This document shows positions 33,962 to 43,095 of a DNA stretch of 64,000 bases, piece after piece. Made by a program: the position numbers and the translations under genes. How positions within the stretch are numbered: the stretch's first letter is position 1; every line of letters begins with the position of its first letter. The notes beneath the pieces were generated by a model. It saw nothing but the letters and a program-made list of their open reading frames with translations, was not told the origin of the DNA and searched no databases. Origin of the DNA: Nitrospirota bacterium. Its GTDB lineage: Bacteria; Nitrospirota; Nitrospiria; Nitrospirales; Nitrospiraceae. The stretch is taken from NCBI GenBank assembly GCA_030682135.1, contig JAUXQT010000100.1:1-64000 (forward strand). Reading direction: 5' to 3'.

Positions 33962-34894
33962 TCATCGTCTTCGGTTCCTGACCACGAGGACCGAACAGGG
34001 GGCATGGCGCGCCACTCGTCGCGACACGCTGCCGAGGAACGTGCCCTTCAAACCCGTCATGCCCCGCGATCCGAGGATCACCAGGTCGGCATGTATTTGT
34101 GCTGCGGCTCGTATGATTTCCTCCGCCGGACGGCCTTCGACCAGCAAGGGATGGATCGTCAGGCCACGATGCGTCACGACCTTCCTCACCCGTTCCAGCA
34201 CCTGCCCCCCGCGCTCCTTCGTCACGCGAATCAGCGCCTGGGCCGTCTCACGGAACTTCGGGGCCGTCGTGTTCAGCAGTTGGGACACACGATCGCCGGG
34301 CGGCTCGACGACGTGCAGGACGGTGACCTGCGACGTGGCTGGTACGCCCAGCGCTCGGAGCCATCGTGCAGCTGCCAAGGCATGCTCGGATTCGTCCACC
34401 GCCAGAAGGACCCGCAGGCCTCTTGCACGCTCCCGGGATGCCCCTCTCCCTCGTCCTCGGCTGATCAGGACCGAGCACGGCGCCGAATTGAGCACACCCT
34501 CGCTCACGCTTCCGAGAAGGAAGCGCCTCACGCCTGAAAGCCCGCGAGAGCCCACAACGACCAGATCCGCCTGTTGCTTCTTCAGAGCCTCCACGATCCC
34601 CGTCAGCGGCAGGCCCCACTTAACCAGCACATCCGGTCGGGCGTCGTCTGGTCGCAACTGAGTGCCCAGACGTTCCAGGAATCGTTGCGCCTGCGCGAAC
34701 ATCTTTCTCCGCTCCGCCGTAAACTGCTTCCACAATTCCGGATGGTAATGGAGCTGCCAGCCACCAGTGATCGTGACAAGCTCCAACACATGGAGGAAGG
34801 TGAAGGCTGATCCGGTCGGCCAGCGGAGCTGCTGGAGCAATTGAATCGCCGCACGAGCATGCCGAGACCGATCCAACGCGATCACAATGTTCAT
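33962..34894 (-). CDS. Tandem-domain universal stress protein
   Basis: 310 residues made of two UspA domains (about 1-145 and 160-305). Both have the ATP-binding G-x2-G-x9-G-S pattern: GSRGLSGVRRFLLGSVSE and GSRGMTGLKGTFLGSVSR. Proteins of this type bind ATP in the cytoplasm and help cells survive starvation or membrane stress. GGAG lies eight bases before the ATG. It is 25 bases upstream of the exchanger gene on the same strand, so the two may be co-transcribed. Confidence 0.92.
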   Translation of the reverse strand: MNIVIALDRSRHARAAIQLLQQLRWPTGSAFTFLHVLELVTITGGWQLHYHPELWKQFTAERRKMFAQAQRFLERLGTQLRPDDARPDVLVKWGLPLTGIVEALKKQQADLVVVGSRGLSGVRRFLLGSVSEGVLNSAPCSVLISRGRGRGASRERARGLRVLLAVDESEHALAAARWLRALGVPATSQVTVLHVVEPPGDRVSQLLNTTAPKFRETAQALIRVTKERGGQVLERVRKVVTHRGLTIHPLLVEGRPAEEIIRAAAQIHADLVILGSRGMTGLKGTFLGSVSRRVARHAPCSVLVVRNRRR

Positions 34895-35170
34895 CGTGTC
34901 TTCTCCATTTTTAGAAGGACGTATCGGGACGGCGGTCCACCTTCTGGACGGACTCGGCCATCAGCCGATGTGTGTTGAAGCAGGCGCCGTTCAGCGCAAT
35001 CATGTGCGGCATGATACTCACGAACTGCGAGCGAGTCTCCATAGAAGCACGGCGCCACCTTCTCACACCGCAGGCCGGACGCCCCGGATCATCGTCGGTC
35101 TTGCATGTCGATGGATGTACGCCGAGGCGTGGCAGAAGATACGGTCATCGCTACGCGACGCACCGACACC

Positions 35171-35383
35171 CTAACTTGACGACCCTGACTTCTGCCCCCT
35201 CCGCGCATACATGTGCTTCAACGGACAATACCCCACCGCGCCGGCGACCACTGCGAGCAACCCGATGGTCTCCGCGATTTCCTCTGCCCAGAATGGAATG
35301 GGCAGTGTGATCCCGAGTACCATCATGATAATCCCGCCGACGACCCTGATCCATCGCTCGATGGCTCCGAGATTGCGTTTCAC
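35171..35383 (-). CDS. DUF2892/YgaP-like small membrane protein
   Basis: 70 residues from a GTG preceded by GAGGAGG four bases upstream. KRNLGAIERWIRVVGGIIMMVLG matches the DUF2892 N-terminal signature, with two membrane helices (about 14-30 and 36-52) and a C-terminal GYCPLKHMY motif whose Cys-Pro is conserved. Inner-membrane location; function of stand-alone DUF2892 proteins is not established. The gap from 34895 to here contains nothing recognised. Confidence 0.8.
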   Translation of the reverse strand: MKRNLGAIERWIRVVGGIIMMVLGITLPIPFWAEEIAETIGLLAVVAGAVGYCPLKHMYARRGQKSGSSS

Positions 35384-35439
35384 ATGACCTCCTCTTACAT
35401 TCCACCGGAGTCCTTCTCATCGAGACATCGGCTGTCTGG

Positions 35440-35727
35440 TCATTCGCGGGCTTCGTGGATCTCTTCCATCACGATAACCTCCGCGTCGAACCAGTCTTGG
35501 AGATCATGGCCCTCGCGGCACCCGCGTTGTTCCCACAACTCGTAACTTTTCGTCGCGATCCGTTCCCACATGCCATTGGGTAGCTCGATGGGATTCCCGC
35601 GATCAACTCCACGAACGGCTCCCGACTTGTCTTGCGTACGCCCCTTCCCCTCTTGTTCTCGATCATGCTGTGTCTGGCGCAACTGCGTTGACCCCATCGT
35701 TCCTGTTGTCGTCTGAATAGCTGTCAT
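35440..35727 (-). CDS. DUF2934 protein
   Basis: 95 residues. The DUF2934 motif WERIATKSYELWEQRG followed by GHDLQDWFDAEVIVMEEI fills the C-terminal half; the first 45 residues are polar and low complexity. A paralogue with the same motif and the same HEARE ending lies at 63488-63715. The GGGAGGG site is 12 bases from the ATG, and between them a three-codon frame ATG-ACG-CCA-TGA overlaps the start. Function unknown; acidic, cytoplasmic. Confidence 0.78.
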   Translation of the reverse strand: MTAIQTTTGTMGSTQLRQTQHDREQEGKGRTQDKSGAVRGVDRGNPIELPNGMWERIATKSYELWEQRGCREGHDLQDWFDAEVIVMEEIHEARE

Positions 35728-35791
35728 GGCGTCATAATCCCTCCCTTAGAGTTAATAGTGACTCTTGCCTACAAATAGGGTGTTCAGCTTC

Positions 35792-36052
35792 CTACTCGCT
35801 CTTGGCAGACAGATGGCGGGGCTTGGCCCTTCCACGCCGCACTCGCCAGGCTGCCCACAGGAAATAGAGAAAGACCATCACGCCCACGAGTTCCACGAGA
35901 TGGACAAAATGCCACCCTTCGACCAACTCGACTTCCACTACGACAAGCAGCACCGTCGCGAAGAGAAACACGGACACATGCCGACGAGGCATGCTGATCA
36001 CCTCGCGGAAGAATGAAGCGAGCCAGCCGTCGCTTTTCTTGGGCTGTTCCAT
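35792..36052 (-). CDS. Hypothetical small membrane protein
   Basis: 86 residues with an AGGAAAG site before the ATG. Two hydrophobic helices, VSVFLFATVLLVVVEVELV and VELVGVMVFLYFLWAAWRV, are separated by a short EGWHFVH loop; the C-terminus is strongly basic (RVRRGRAKPRH). Predicted inner-membrane protein with positive-inside tail. No family recognised. It lies upstream of the DUF2934 and DUF2892 genes on the same strand, perhaps as one small operon. Confidence 0.6.
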   Translation of the reverse strand: MEQPKKSDGWLASFFREVISMPRRHVSVFLFATVLLVVVEVELVEGWHFVHLVELVGVMVFLYFLWAAWRVRRGRAKPRHLSAKSE

Positions 36053-37032
36053 CTTTCCTGCCTCTCCTTACGTATGATCGCGCATTGCGACACGCCACTC
36101 CACCCCTGCAACCTGATTGACCCCGGCCTGAATCCATCATGCGAACCAGACAGCGGCAGCACTGCACAGTTCAAGGCCAGCAAGAGCAATGCCTTGCTCG
36201 CTGCGACACGACCGGCTTGAGACTTCCTGATGTTTCACACCACTTGGCATGCTCACCGTGAGACGAGGGGGACATTTAGCCACAGTCGGCAAGCCATACG
36301 GGGGCGAAACACCGCACCGTGGACCATGGCCGTTGCTCGAAGAGATAAAGACAGAAGCGCGTTCGACCGCCGTGAACTCCTGAACTCAACGCCACGCTCG
36401 CTGCGACAGACAAGGGTGAGCGCAACTCGGTTGCTTTCCTGCAGCCCATTCGGAATGAAGTTAAACTCTCGTAGCTATTCCGTTTGATATTGTCATTTTT
36501 GAGACAGGCATCCCGCCTACCAATCAGGACATTGCGCAGGACATTGCGCCAAAAGCGTTTCGGTTGTGAGCGCTTAAAATGAGTATTCGATCAATGGCGC
36601 AGCATCTTGCGGTCACGATGCTCACCGTTCGACAGGCCCTTGCATGGACTCAGAACAACCTCCTTACTCATAAGTTAGAAATATAGGCGCCTTCGTTTAC
36701 GCAACATGAATCGAGGAGCGACGAATGCGACCCGACAACCACGTAAAACCATGGGCGGAGTTGCATGACTCCCGCCATAGTCATGGAATCAGAGCGCCGA
36801 AACAGATCGCCCCCCCAGAGCCTGAATGATACCGGGCTTGAGCCGCTGAAGCTCGTTAATCGTGGGCCGTCCGCCATTTCTGCCTCCCTTGCTTCTATAT
36901 CAGCCGGCAATCGAGCTCGGCAGCGCGCTGAAGTTGATCGCGTGGTTCCCCGCTTGGATGGGGTATAATGCCGCGTCAAATATGACTGCAACAACACGAC
37001 TCCATCCCACTGCGAACAGGGAGATGACCCCA
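36053..37032. other. Long gene-poor stretch upstream of the MscS gene
   Basis: About 980 bases with no convincing gene. Short frames such as 36580-36681 (33 codons, MSIRSMAQHL...) lack support. CAGGACATTGCG occurs twice in tandem near 36526-36549. TATAAT at 36964-36969 could be a -10 box for the MscS gene, but no good -35 lies at the right distance. No family A, B or C repeat was recognised. Confidence 0.45.
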
Positions 37033-38709
37033 ATGGCAGGATGCAGACCCTATTTCCTTGTACTGCTCGCTTTCATAATCGCGCCGGCATCTCCGTTCGC
37101 TGCAACTCAGACGCCCACTCCTGCGATCAGCCAAGCACTTCCGCCACAGCCAGTCGGCGCACCGGTGGTTTTTGACGAGGAAATGCTATTCGTCATCTAC
37201 GATCAGCTCGGCCCCTTTACCCCGCAGGAGCGGGCTCAGGCTGTCACCCAGCGATTGGAGCGCCTGGCGAAAGATCCCGTCACCGAGATCCATCCCGTGA
37301 CAGCCACGGACCAAGAACTGACGAGCGAACTCGTCTCCGGCGAGACGGTGGTGATGACCGTGACGGATCGAGACGCGCAACCCACCGGCAAGAGCCGGCA
37401 GGAGGTCGCGAAGGCCTACGCGCAAAAGATCCAGGCGGCGCTAACGAAGTCCCGAGAACAGGTCACGCTGCGATCGCTCGCCATCGACGCCGCCTTGGCC
37501 CTGCTGGACACCGCCATCCTCATCGTCCTGCTGATCGTATCCGCCAAGACATTTCCAAAGATCTACGCCAGGATCGACGCCTGGCGCGGGACCATTATCC
37601 GCCCGATCAAGATCCAGCGGGTGGAATTGCTGTCGGCCGATCAGATCGCTGGAGCCCTTGCCGGATTAGCCAGAGCCGTCCGCGTGTTCGCCGTGCTCTT
37701 TCTGCTCTATGTGTATCTGACGTCGGTATTGGGGATTTTCCCTTGGACACGCGGCATCTCCACGGCGCTCCTCGACGCGGTCGTCTCAACGATCACATCC
37801 ATCGGCCTGGCCTTTTCCACTTATGTGCCGGACATCGTCTCGATTGCGGTCATCATCTTCGTCACCCGCTACATCATTAAGCTCATCTCGCTGCTGTTCG
37901 CCGGAATCGGGCGTGGCGCCATTACATTCGCCGGTTTCCATCGGGACTGGGCAGAGCCGACCTATAAGATCGTCCGGTTCTTGGTCATCGTCTTCGCCGC
38001 CATCGCCTGCTTCCCCTACATTCCCGGCTCCCAATCAGAAGGCTTTCGCGGCATTTCTGTTTTCCTGGGACTCCTCATCTCATTGGGATCTGCCGCCGCT
38101 ATCGGCAATATCATCGCCGGCGTGGTCCTCACCTATATGCGCCCGTTTCGCGTCGGCGATCGGGTCAAGATCGCGGACACCACGGGAGACGTGATGGAGA
38201 AAACACTCCTCGTCACGCGGGTGCGCACCATCAAGAATGTCGACGTCACGATTCCTAATGCCATGGTCCTCGGCAGCCACCTCATCAACTACAGCTCCTG
38301 CGCGCGAGACCAGGGGCTGATCCTCCACACGAGCGTGACCATCGGCTACGATGCGCCGTGGAAAACGGTCCACGAGTTGTTGATCTCCGCGGCCCAGGCG
38401 ACGACACACATCCTGGCTAAACCGGCACCCTTCGTGTTGCAAACAAGCTTGGACGATTTTTACGTCACCTACGAAATCAACGCCTATACCGGCCAGCCGA
38501 ATCTCATGGCGACCATCTACGCGGAACTGCACCAGCATATCCAAGACACATTCAACGAGGCCGGTGTCGAAATCATGTCTCCTCACTATGCCCAAATCCG
38601 CGACGGCAACCAGACCACAATTCCTGACCAGTACCTGCCGAAAACCTATCAGGCCCCGGCGTTCAGGATTGGGCCGCTGGGCAATCTCTTCGGCGGCTCG
38701 AAGGACTGA
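37033..38709 (+). CDS. MscS-family mechanosensitive channel with periplasmic N-domain
   Basis: About 559 residues from the ATG at 37033, chosen because GGGAG lies nine bases upstream and a signal peptide (FLVLLAFIIAPASPFA) follows at once. A periplasmic region (about 30-150), four to five membrane helices (about 160-400) and the MscS pore-lining and beta domain follow: GSAAAIGNIIAGVVL, FRVGDRVKIADTTGDV, NVDVTIPNAMVLGSH. Such channels release solutes on osmotic downshock. Extended N-terminal versions resemble plant- and YbdG-like relatives. The neighbouring NhaA and trehalose genes fit an osmotic and ionic stress theme. Confidence 0.9.
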   Translation: MAGCRPYFLVLLAFIIAPASPFAATQTPTPAISQALPPQPVGAPVVFDEEMLFVIYDQLGPFTPQERAQAVTQRLERLAKDPVTEIHPVTATDQELTSELVSGETVVMTVTDRDAQPTGKSRQEVAKAYAQKIQAALTKSREQVTLRSLAIDAALALLDTAILIVLLIVSAKTFPKIYARIDAWRGTIIRPIKIQRVELLSADQIAGALAGLARAVRVFAVLFLLYVYLTSVLGIFPWTRGISTALLDAVVSTITSIGLAFSTYVPDIVSIAVIIFVTRYIIKLISLLFAGIGRGAITFAGFHRDWAEPTYKIVRFLVIVFAAIACFPYIPGSQSEGFRGISVFLGLLISLGSAAAIGNIIAGVVLTYMRPFRVGDRVKIADTTGDVMEKTLLVTRVRTIKNVDVTIPNAMVLGSHLINYSSCARDQGLILHTSVTIGYDAPWKTVHELLISAAQATTHILAKPAPFVLQTSLDDFYVTYEINAYTGQPNLMATIYAELHQHIQDTFNEAGVEIMSPHYAQIRDGNQTTIPDQYLPKTYQAPAFRIGPLGNLFGGSKD

Positions 38710-38800
38710 CTGGCGAAATCGCGGTACTTATCCCAATAGTTTCTCGTAGTTTCTCGCGCGCGCGATCTCGAACTTGCATCAGTGCCACAATAATTCCTCC

Positions 38801-40135
38801 CTATTCTGGGCGAATGCGTTTCAGGAACAGCCAGCCGATGGTCCCCGCCGTCGTCGAGGCCACCAGGATGCCCACTTTGGCCGACATCAACGATGGCCCG
38901 TGGGTGAAAGCCAAGCCGGTGATAAAGAGCGACATGGTGAATCCGATCCCGGCGAGACACCCGACTGCCCAGAGGTGAGGCCAGGACACGCCGGATGGCA
39001 AGGTGGCAAGACCTCCTCGAATCACAAGCCAGGACGAGAGCACGATGCCGACGGGTTTCCCCACGAGCAACCCGAGGATGACCCCCAGCGCCACCGGATT
39101 GATCAGCATCGCGCCGATGTCCGCGTCGAGTGTGATCCCCGCGTTGGCCAGGGCGAAGACCGGCATGACGACGACCGTCACCCAGGGATGCAGCGCCTGC
39201 TCCAATTGCTGCAGGGGGGTCTCCACCTGCTGCACAGCGGTTTTCATATGGTGGGCGATTTGCTGCCGTTCCCGGTTGGCCAATGGGGGCTTCTCAGGAG
39301 ACATCGCCTGCTCAAACCGTTCGAGGAGGTCCTTGCCTCTCGAAAGGAATTCGCGTCCGGTCAGCCGCGTCCGGGCGGGAATCGTCATCGCGGCAACCAC
39401 GCCCGCAATCGTGGCATGCACGCCGGACATGAGGAACGCCAGCCATAAGCCGCCGATCCCCAGGACCGAGTACACCAGCGGATGCCGCACGCCCGCAAGG
39501 TTCGCGGCGATCAGAAGCGCCAGGAAGACCGCGCCAACCCCAAGGCTCAGCCAGGAAATTGTCGACGTGTAAAACAGCGCGATGACCAGCACCGCCATCA
39601 GATCATCGGCGATGGCCAGCGCGGTCAAGAAGACTTTCAACGCCAACGGGACCCGGCTGCCGAGTAACGCCAGAATCCCGAGCGCGAAGGCAATGTCGGT
39701 CGCCATCGGAATGCCCCATCCCGGCGCGCCCGGTCCGGTCGTATTCAGGATCGAATAGAGCGCTGCCGGCAGCATCGCTCCGCCCAACGCCGCCGTCAGC
39801 GGGAGGGCGGCTTGCCGGAACGACGCCAACTCTCCGACAAGGATTTCCCGCTTGATTTCCAATCCGATGACGAAGAAGAACATCGCCATCAGCCCCTCGT
39901 TGATCCACTCCAGCAATGGTTCCGTCAACGCATAAGGCCCCACCACCAAGCTGACGGGCAGGTTCCAAAACGTCTCATAGAACCCCGCCCAGGGCGAATT
40001 GGCCCAGATCATTGCCACGACGGTGGCGGCCAACAGCAGCACACCGCCGGTGGACTGGGCATGAATGAACCGTTGGAAGGGCTCCATCATCGGCTGAATG
40101 AGCGGCTGGGTGCGGGACCCCGGCTGTTCCATCAT
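38801..40135 (-). CDS. nhaA: Na+/H+ antiporter NhaA
   Basis: 444 residues, slightly longer than the E. coli protein. Conserved NhaA segments are GLMAMFFFVIGLEIKRE, MATDIAFALGILALLG and ALAIADDLMAVLVIALFY, the latter carrying the paired aspartates of the ion-binding site. Eleven to twelve helices are expected. It exports Na+ in exchange for H+ at the inner membrane. The central hydrophilic loop (about 250-300, RLTGREFLSRGKDLLERFEQAM) is longer than in E. coli. Transcribed towards the MscS gene; the convergent ends are about 90 bases apart. Confidence 0.95.
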   Translation of the reverse strand: MMEQPGSRTQPLIQPMMEPFQRFIHAQSTGGVLLLAATVVAMIWANSPWAGFYETFWNLPVSLVVGPYALTEPLLEWINEGLMAMFFFVIGLEIKREILVGELASFRQAALPLTAALGGAMLPAALYSILNTTGPGAPGWGIPMATDIAFALGILALLGSRVPLALKVFLTALAIADDLMAVLVIALFYTSTISWLSLGVGAVFLALLIAANLAGVRHPLVYSVLGIGGLWLAFLMSGVHATIAGVVAAMTIPARTRLTGREFLSRGKDLLERFEQAMSPEKPPLANRERQQIAHHMKTAVQQVETPLQQLEQALHPWVTVVVMPVFALANAGITLDADIGAMLINPVALGVILGLLVGKPVGIVLSSWLVIRGGLATLPSGVSWPHLWAVGCLAGIGFTMSLFITGLAFTHGPSLMSAKVGILVASTTAGTIGWLFLKRIRPE

Positions 40136-40342
40136 GGTCTGTGCCCTCGACTGAAGTTCACTCTGTCCTCCCTGATTTCTACGGCAGTTGCGCCAGGTTA
40201 ACGTGGTTCGACATTACGCCGATATGATGGAAGGGCTGCGGATAGTTTCCCATACACGCGCTGGTTGAGGGGTCGATTTCCTTCGGAAGGAGCCCCGAGC
40301 ATCCCGACTCTCGCGCAAAGAGCGTCGTACAAATCCAGCGCC

Positions 40343-41260
40343 TTATCGAGCTGTCGGTCCTTTCCCTGCCGGGATTTCCATTTTCCCTTCACGCCCCAGC
40401 ATCGGAGCCGAGAGGCTTGTGACTGGCCCTTTCATGCCGTCGCTCGGCACTCTTATCGTCTGTCCCGTCTGCCGGTCATGGACGAAAGTCTGTTTGGGCC
40501 CGTCCGTTTTCTCGGATGAGAGATTAGTCGCAAACGATTCGAACGTGACATAGCGCCCGTCGGCGCTGACTAAAGAATTGACGCTCATGTTATTCGCCTG
40601 CGCCCCGCCGCTGACGACCGAGACACGGGTCGTTCGCTTGGTCTGCCGGTCGTGCACAAAGATGTCGATCACACCGTTCGTATCGCCCGAAACCAGATTC
40701 GAGGCCAAGGACTCGAAGGCGACGTAGCGGCCATCTTCGCTCAAGTGCGCCGATTGACTGAAATTGTTGGCTTGGCTTCCAGCGCTATCCACCGAGACGC
40801 GGGAAGTCTTTCCTGACTGCCGATCGTGGACGAACACGTCCCGCTGCCTATTCGTATCGCCCGGCACAAGATTCGTCGCCAAGGATTCGAAGACAACATA
40901 ACGTCCATCGCGGGTCACCTCGGGGGCAAAGCTGCCCCCGCTGGCTTGCGCGCCGATACTGTTGACCGAGACGCGCGTCGTCTGCTTCGTCTGACGATCG
41001 TAGACGAACACATCCGTCACCCGATTCGTATCGCCTTCGAGGACACTTGGCTCCGCAGATTGAAACGCGACATAACGCTCGTCGCCGCCTGATCGGTGGC
41101 GGTCTTTCTCCTGAGATTCACGCACCTCTGTGCTCTTCCCGAGCGCTCCTGTCTTGGGCACCAACTTTGCCACTGCCTGGAGAGGATTCTCTCCATTCCC
41201 GCATCCGGCCAGGAGAAGGCCCATCGCGCCCAGGAAGGCGCACATGATGCTGCGCGTCAT
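40343..41260 (-). CDS. Lipoprotein with TolB-like beta-propeller repeats
   Basis: About 305 residues; start uncertain, ATG at 41260 gives an ideal lipoprotein signal (MTRSIMCAFLGAMGLLLAGC) with Cys20. Five repeats of about 50 residues follow, each with a GRYVxFES-type strand, a GDTN turn and DVFVHDRQTGKTTRVSV. These are WD40-like (PD40/TolB) blades; five visible blades are fewer than a closed six- or seven-bladed ring, so it may be incomplete or form an oligomer. Probably anchored in the outer or inner membrane facing the periplasm. Function unknown. Confidence 0.75.
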   Translation of the reverse strand: MTRSIMCAFLGAMGLLLAGCGNGENPLQAVAKLVPKTGALGKSTEVRESQEKDRHRSGGDERYVAFQSAEPSVLEGDTNRVTDVFVYDRQTKQTTRVSVNSIGAQASGGSFAPEVTRDGRYVVFESLATNLVPGDTNRQRDVFVHDRQSGKTSRVSVDSAGSQANNFSQSAHLSEDGRYVAFESLASNLVSGDTNGVIDIFVHDRQTKRTTRVSVVSGGAQANNMSVNSLVSADGRYVTFESFATNLSSEKTDGPKQTFVHDRQTGQTIRVPSDGMKGPVTSLSAPMLGREGKMEIPAGKGPTAR

Positions 41261-41461
41261 CTGTTGCATCGTGCGTGGCAGGACAGACACGGCTCCGATC
41301 AGCGAATCAGGCCGAGTCATTGTTCGGGTCCGCTGTCGTGCGGAGACCATCGTCAATCATGGTCTGACGTGAAACAAACCTATCGTCTCGCCGCAACCGC
41401 TCGTCCCGCATGACGGCAGCCCACAAAAGGCCGTTCGTCTGCCGACGCAAGACATCCGCAG

Positions 41462-42784
41462 TCACTTCATCTGACCCGCGATGCCGCCGAGGTCCTTGGG
41501 ATACAAGACAATCTCGATCCGCCGGTTGGCGGCCTTGCCCGCCTCGGTCTCGTTGCCCTCCTGCGGTTGGGTGTCGGCGTAGCCTCCGGCCGCCATCATC
41601 GTGCGATCCACACCGCCTTCCTCGATGAGATACCGCACCACGCTCGTCGCCCGAGCGGTCGAGAGCTCCCAATTGGTGGGGAACTTCTCCCGCAGCTTGA
41701 CGCCGATCGGAACGTTATCCGTGTGGCCTTCGATGCGAATCTGCTTGTCGCTCAGTTTTTTCAGCACGTCGCTGACCTGCTTGAGAACCTTGAGGCCGGC
41801 GGGTTTCACCTGCGCCTGTCCAGAATCGAACAAAACCCGATCCACCATGTTGATGGTGAGGCGGTCCCGGACCTGTTTGAGCTTGATGTCGCCTTTGGCG
41901 ATTTCATCCTGGAGCGATTTGGCCAAATCGTCGTGCGTCTTCGTCAAGCGCTGAATTTCCGCTTCCTTGGCCGCCCGCTCCTGCTCCAGCTTCGCCGCCA
42001 TCGCCGCTCGATCCGCCGCAGTCTGCCGCAGAGTGCCGACTTCCTGATCGCGTTCAGAGAGGCGTTTCTCAAGATCCTTCACGCGTGCTGCGTCGGTTTC
42101 CAGTTCACCGGCGCGTTTCTGGAGGTGAGAGATCTCGTCCTGGGCAGTCGTGGTCCCGCTCAGCAACTTCTGCTTGTCCTCCTGAAGCGACGCGACCTTG
42201 CCCTGTTCCGCCTGCAACCGCGTCTGAAGATCGCGGGCCTGGCTCTTCGCTTCCATGATACCCGCAGCCAATTGGGCATTCTCTTTTTCCAGCGCCGTCA
42301 CCCTGATCTGGGCCTCGGCCAGACCGCTGGACGCACTTGCCGCCTCCTGTTGCGCCGCGCTGATCCTGCGATCGAGATCATCAACTTTTGTTCGGAGGAG
42401 GTCGCGTTCGCGACGCGCCTCTCCGTACAACCGATCGGCTTGCTGGCCTTCCTCGCGCAACTTCTTGGCCTCTTCATCTAGTTGGCGCTTGCCTTGGAGT
42501 GCCTGGGCCAGACTTTCGTTGGATGAGACGAGGGCCTGACTCGTCCGGCTGCCGGCCTGCTGTTCGGCGGCCAGCTCCTGTGCCAGCTTCGTTTTCTCCT
42601 CTTCCAGCGCCTCGATCCGGACCGCCGCGTCCTTTTTGGCTTCTTCGAGCACGGCGGCGGTCTTAGCCGACATTTTTCTGGCGGTATCCAATTCTGCCAA
42701 CGTGTCGGTATGGGTCCCTTTGCCGACACAACCCGCTACGAGCAGGGTTGCAGAAAGTGCGCCTATCATTAGTCTGATTCGCAT
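41462..42784 (-). CDS. OmpA-type lipoprotein with long coiled coil
   Basis: 440 residues; AAAGGAGG precedes the ATG. Lipobox LVAGC at residue 19, then about 270 residues of coiled coil (LEEEKTKLAQELAAEQQ, repeated Leu/Ala heptads) and a C-terminal OmpA domain (VLFDSGQAQVKP, IEGHTDNVPIG, LSTARATSVVRYLIEEG, ANRRIEIVLYP). The OmpA domain binds peptidoglycan, and the coil would reach across the periplasm from a lipid-anchored membrane. Architecture resembles MotB/Pal-like spacers. Apparently monocistronic. Confidence 0.88.
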   Translation of the reverse strand: MRIRLMIGALSATLLVAGCVGKGTHTDTLAELDTARKMSAKTAAVLEEAKKDAAVRIEALEEEKTKLAQELAAEQQAGSRTSQALVSSNESLAQALQGKRQLDEEAKKLREEGQQADRLYGEARRERDLLRTKVDDLDRRISAAQQEAASASSGLAEAQIRVTALEKENAQLAAGIMEAKSQARDLQTRLQAEQGKVASLQEDKQKLLSGTTTAQDEISHLQKRAGELETDAARVKDLEKRLSERDQEVGTLRQTAADRAAMAAKLEQERAAKEAEIQRLTKTHDDLAKSLQDEIAKGDIKLKQVRDRLTINMVDRVLFDSGQAQVKPAGLKVLKQVSDVLKKLSDKQIRIEGHTDNVPIGVKLREKFPTNWELSTARATSVVRYLIEEGGVDRTMMAAGGYADTQPQEGNETEAGKAANRRIEIVLYPKDLGGIAGQMK

Positions 42785-43095
42785 CGGTGCGGTCCTCCTT
42801 TGTAGTTACGAGCCCATCAGTGTCGTCGCCAAAGGTGAGAACAGAGCCCGCAGGACGGACACTGCCGGGTTAGCGGGCAAACAGGCGCCAAAGCCGATGG
42901 CGCCACCCTCCTTGATCTGTACGGCGGCAGAATGTGAGGCATATGGGACGCACATTCGTCAGATGATTTATTATCGTTCATCGGATAGGGCGAGGAGTCG
43001 ATTCGGGCAGGCCACATACCCGATATGCAGACAGAGATGGGTGTTCAGGTCGAAGGTCGATGTTGTTGGTTTGAGAGGAATAGCCTGCTCTAACA
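42785..43095. other. Intergenic stretch without a recognised gene
   Basis: No supported frame, terminator or repeat was identified between the OmpA lipoprotein gene and the 43096-44364 gene. Confidence 0.4.

Noticed and set aside
36580-36681. 33-codon plus-strand frame (MSIRSMAQHL)
   Set aside because: No good ribosome-binding site and too short to judge; possibly chance in a gene-poor stretch.
40198-40392. 64-codon minus-strand frame next to the beta-propeller gene
   Set aside because: It partly overlaps the end of the beta-propeller gene in another frame and matches no family; the propeller gene has clear repeats.
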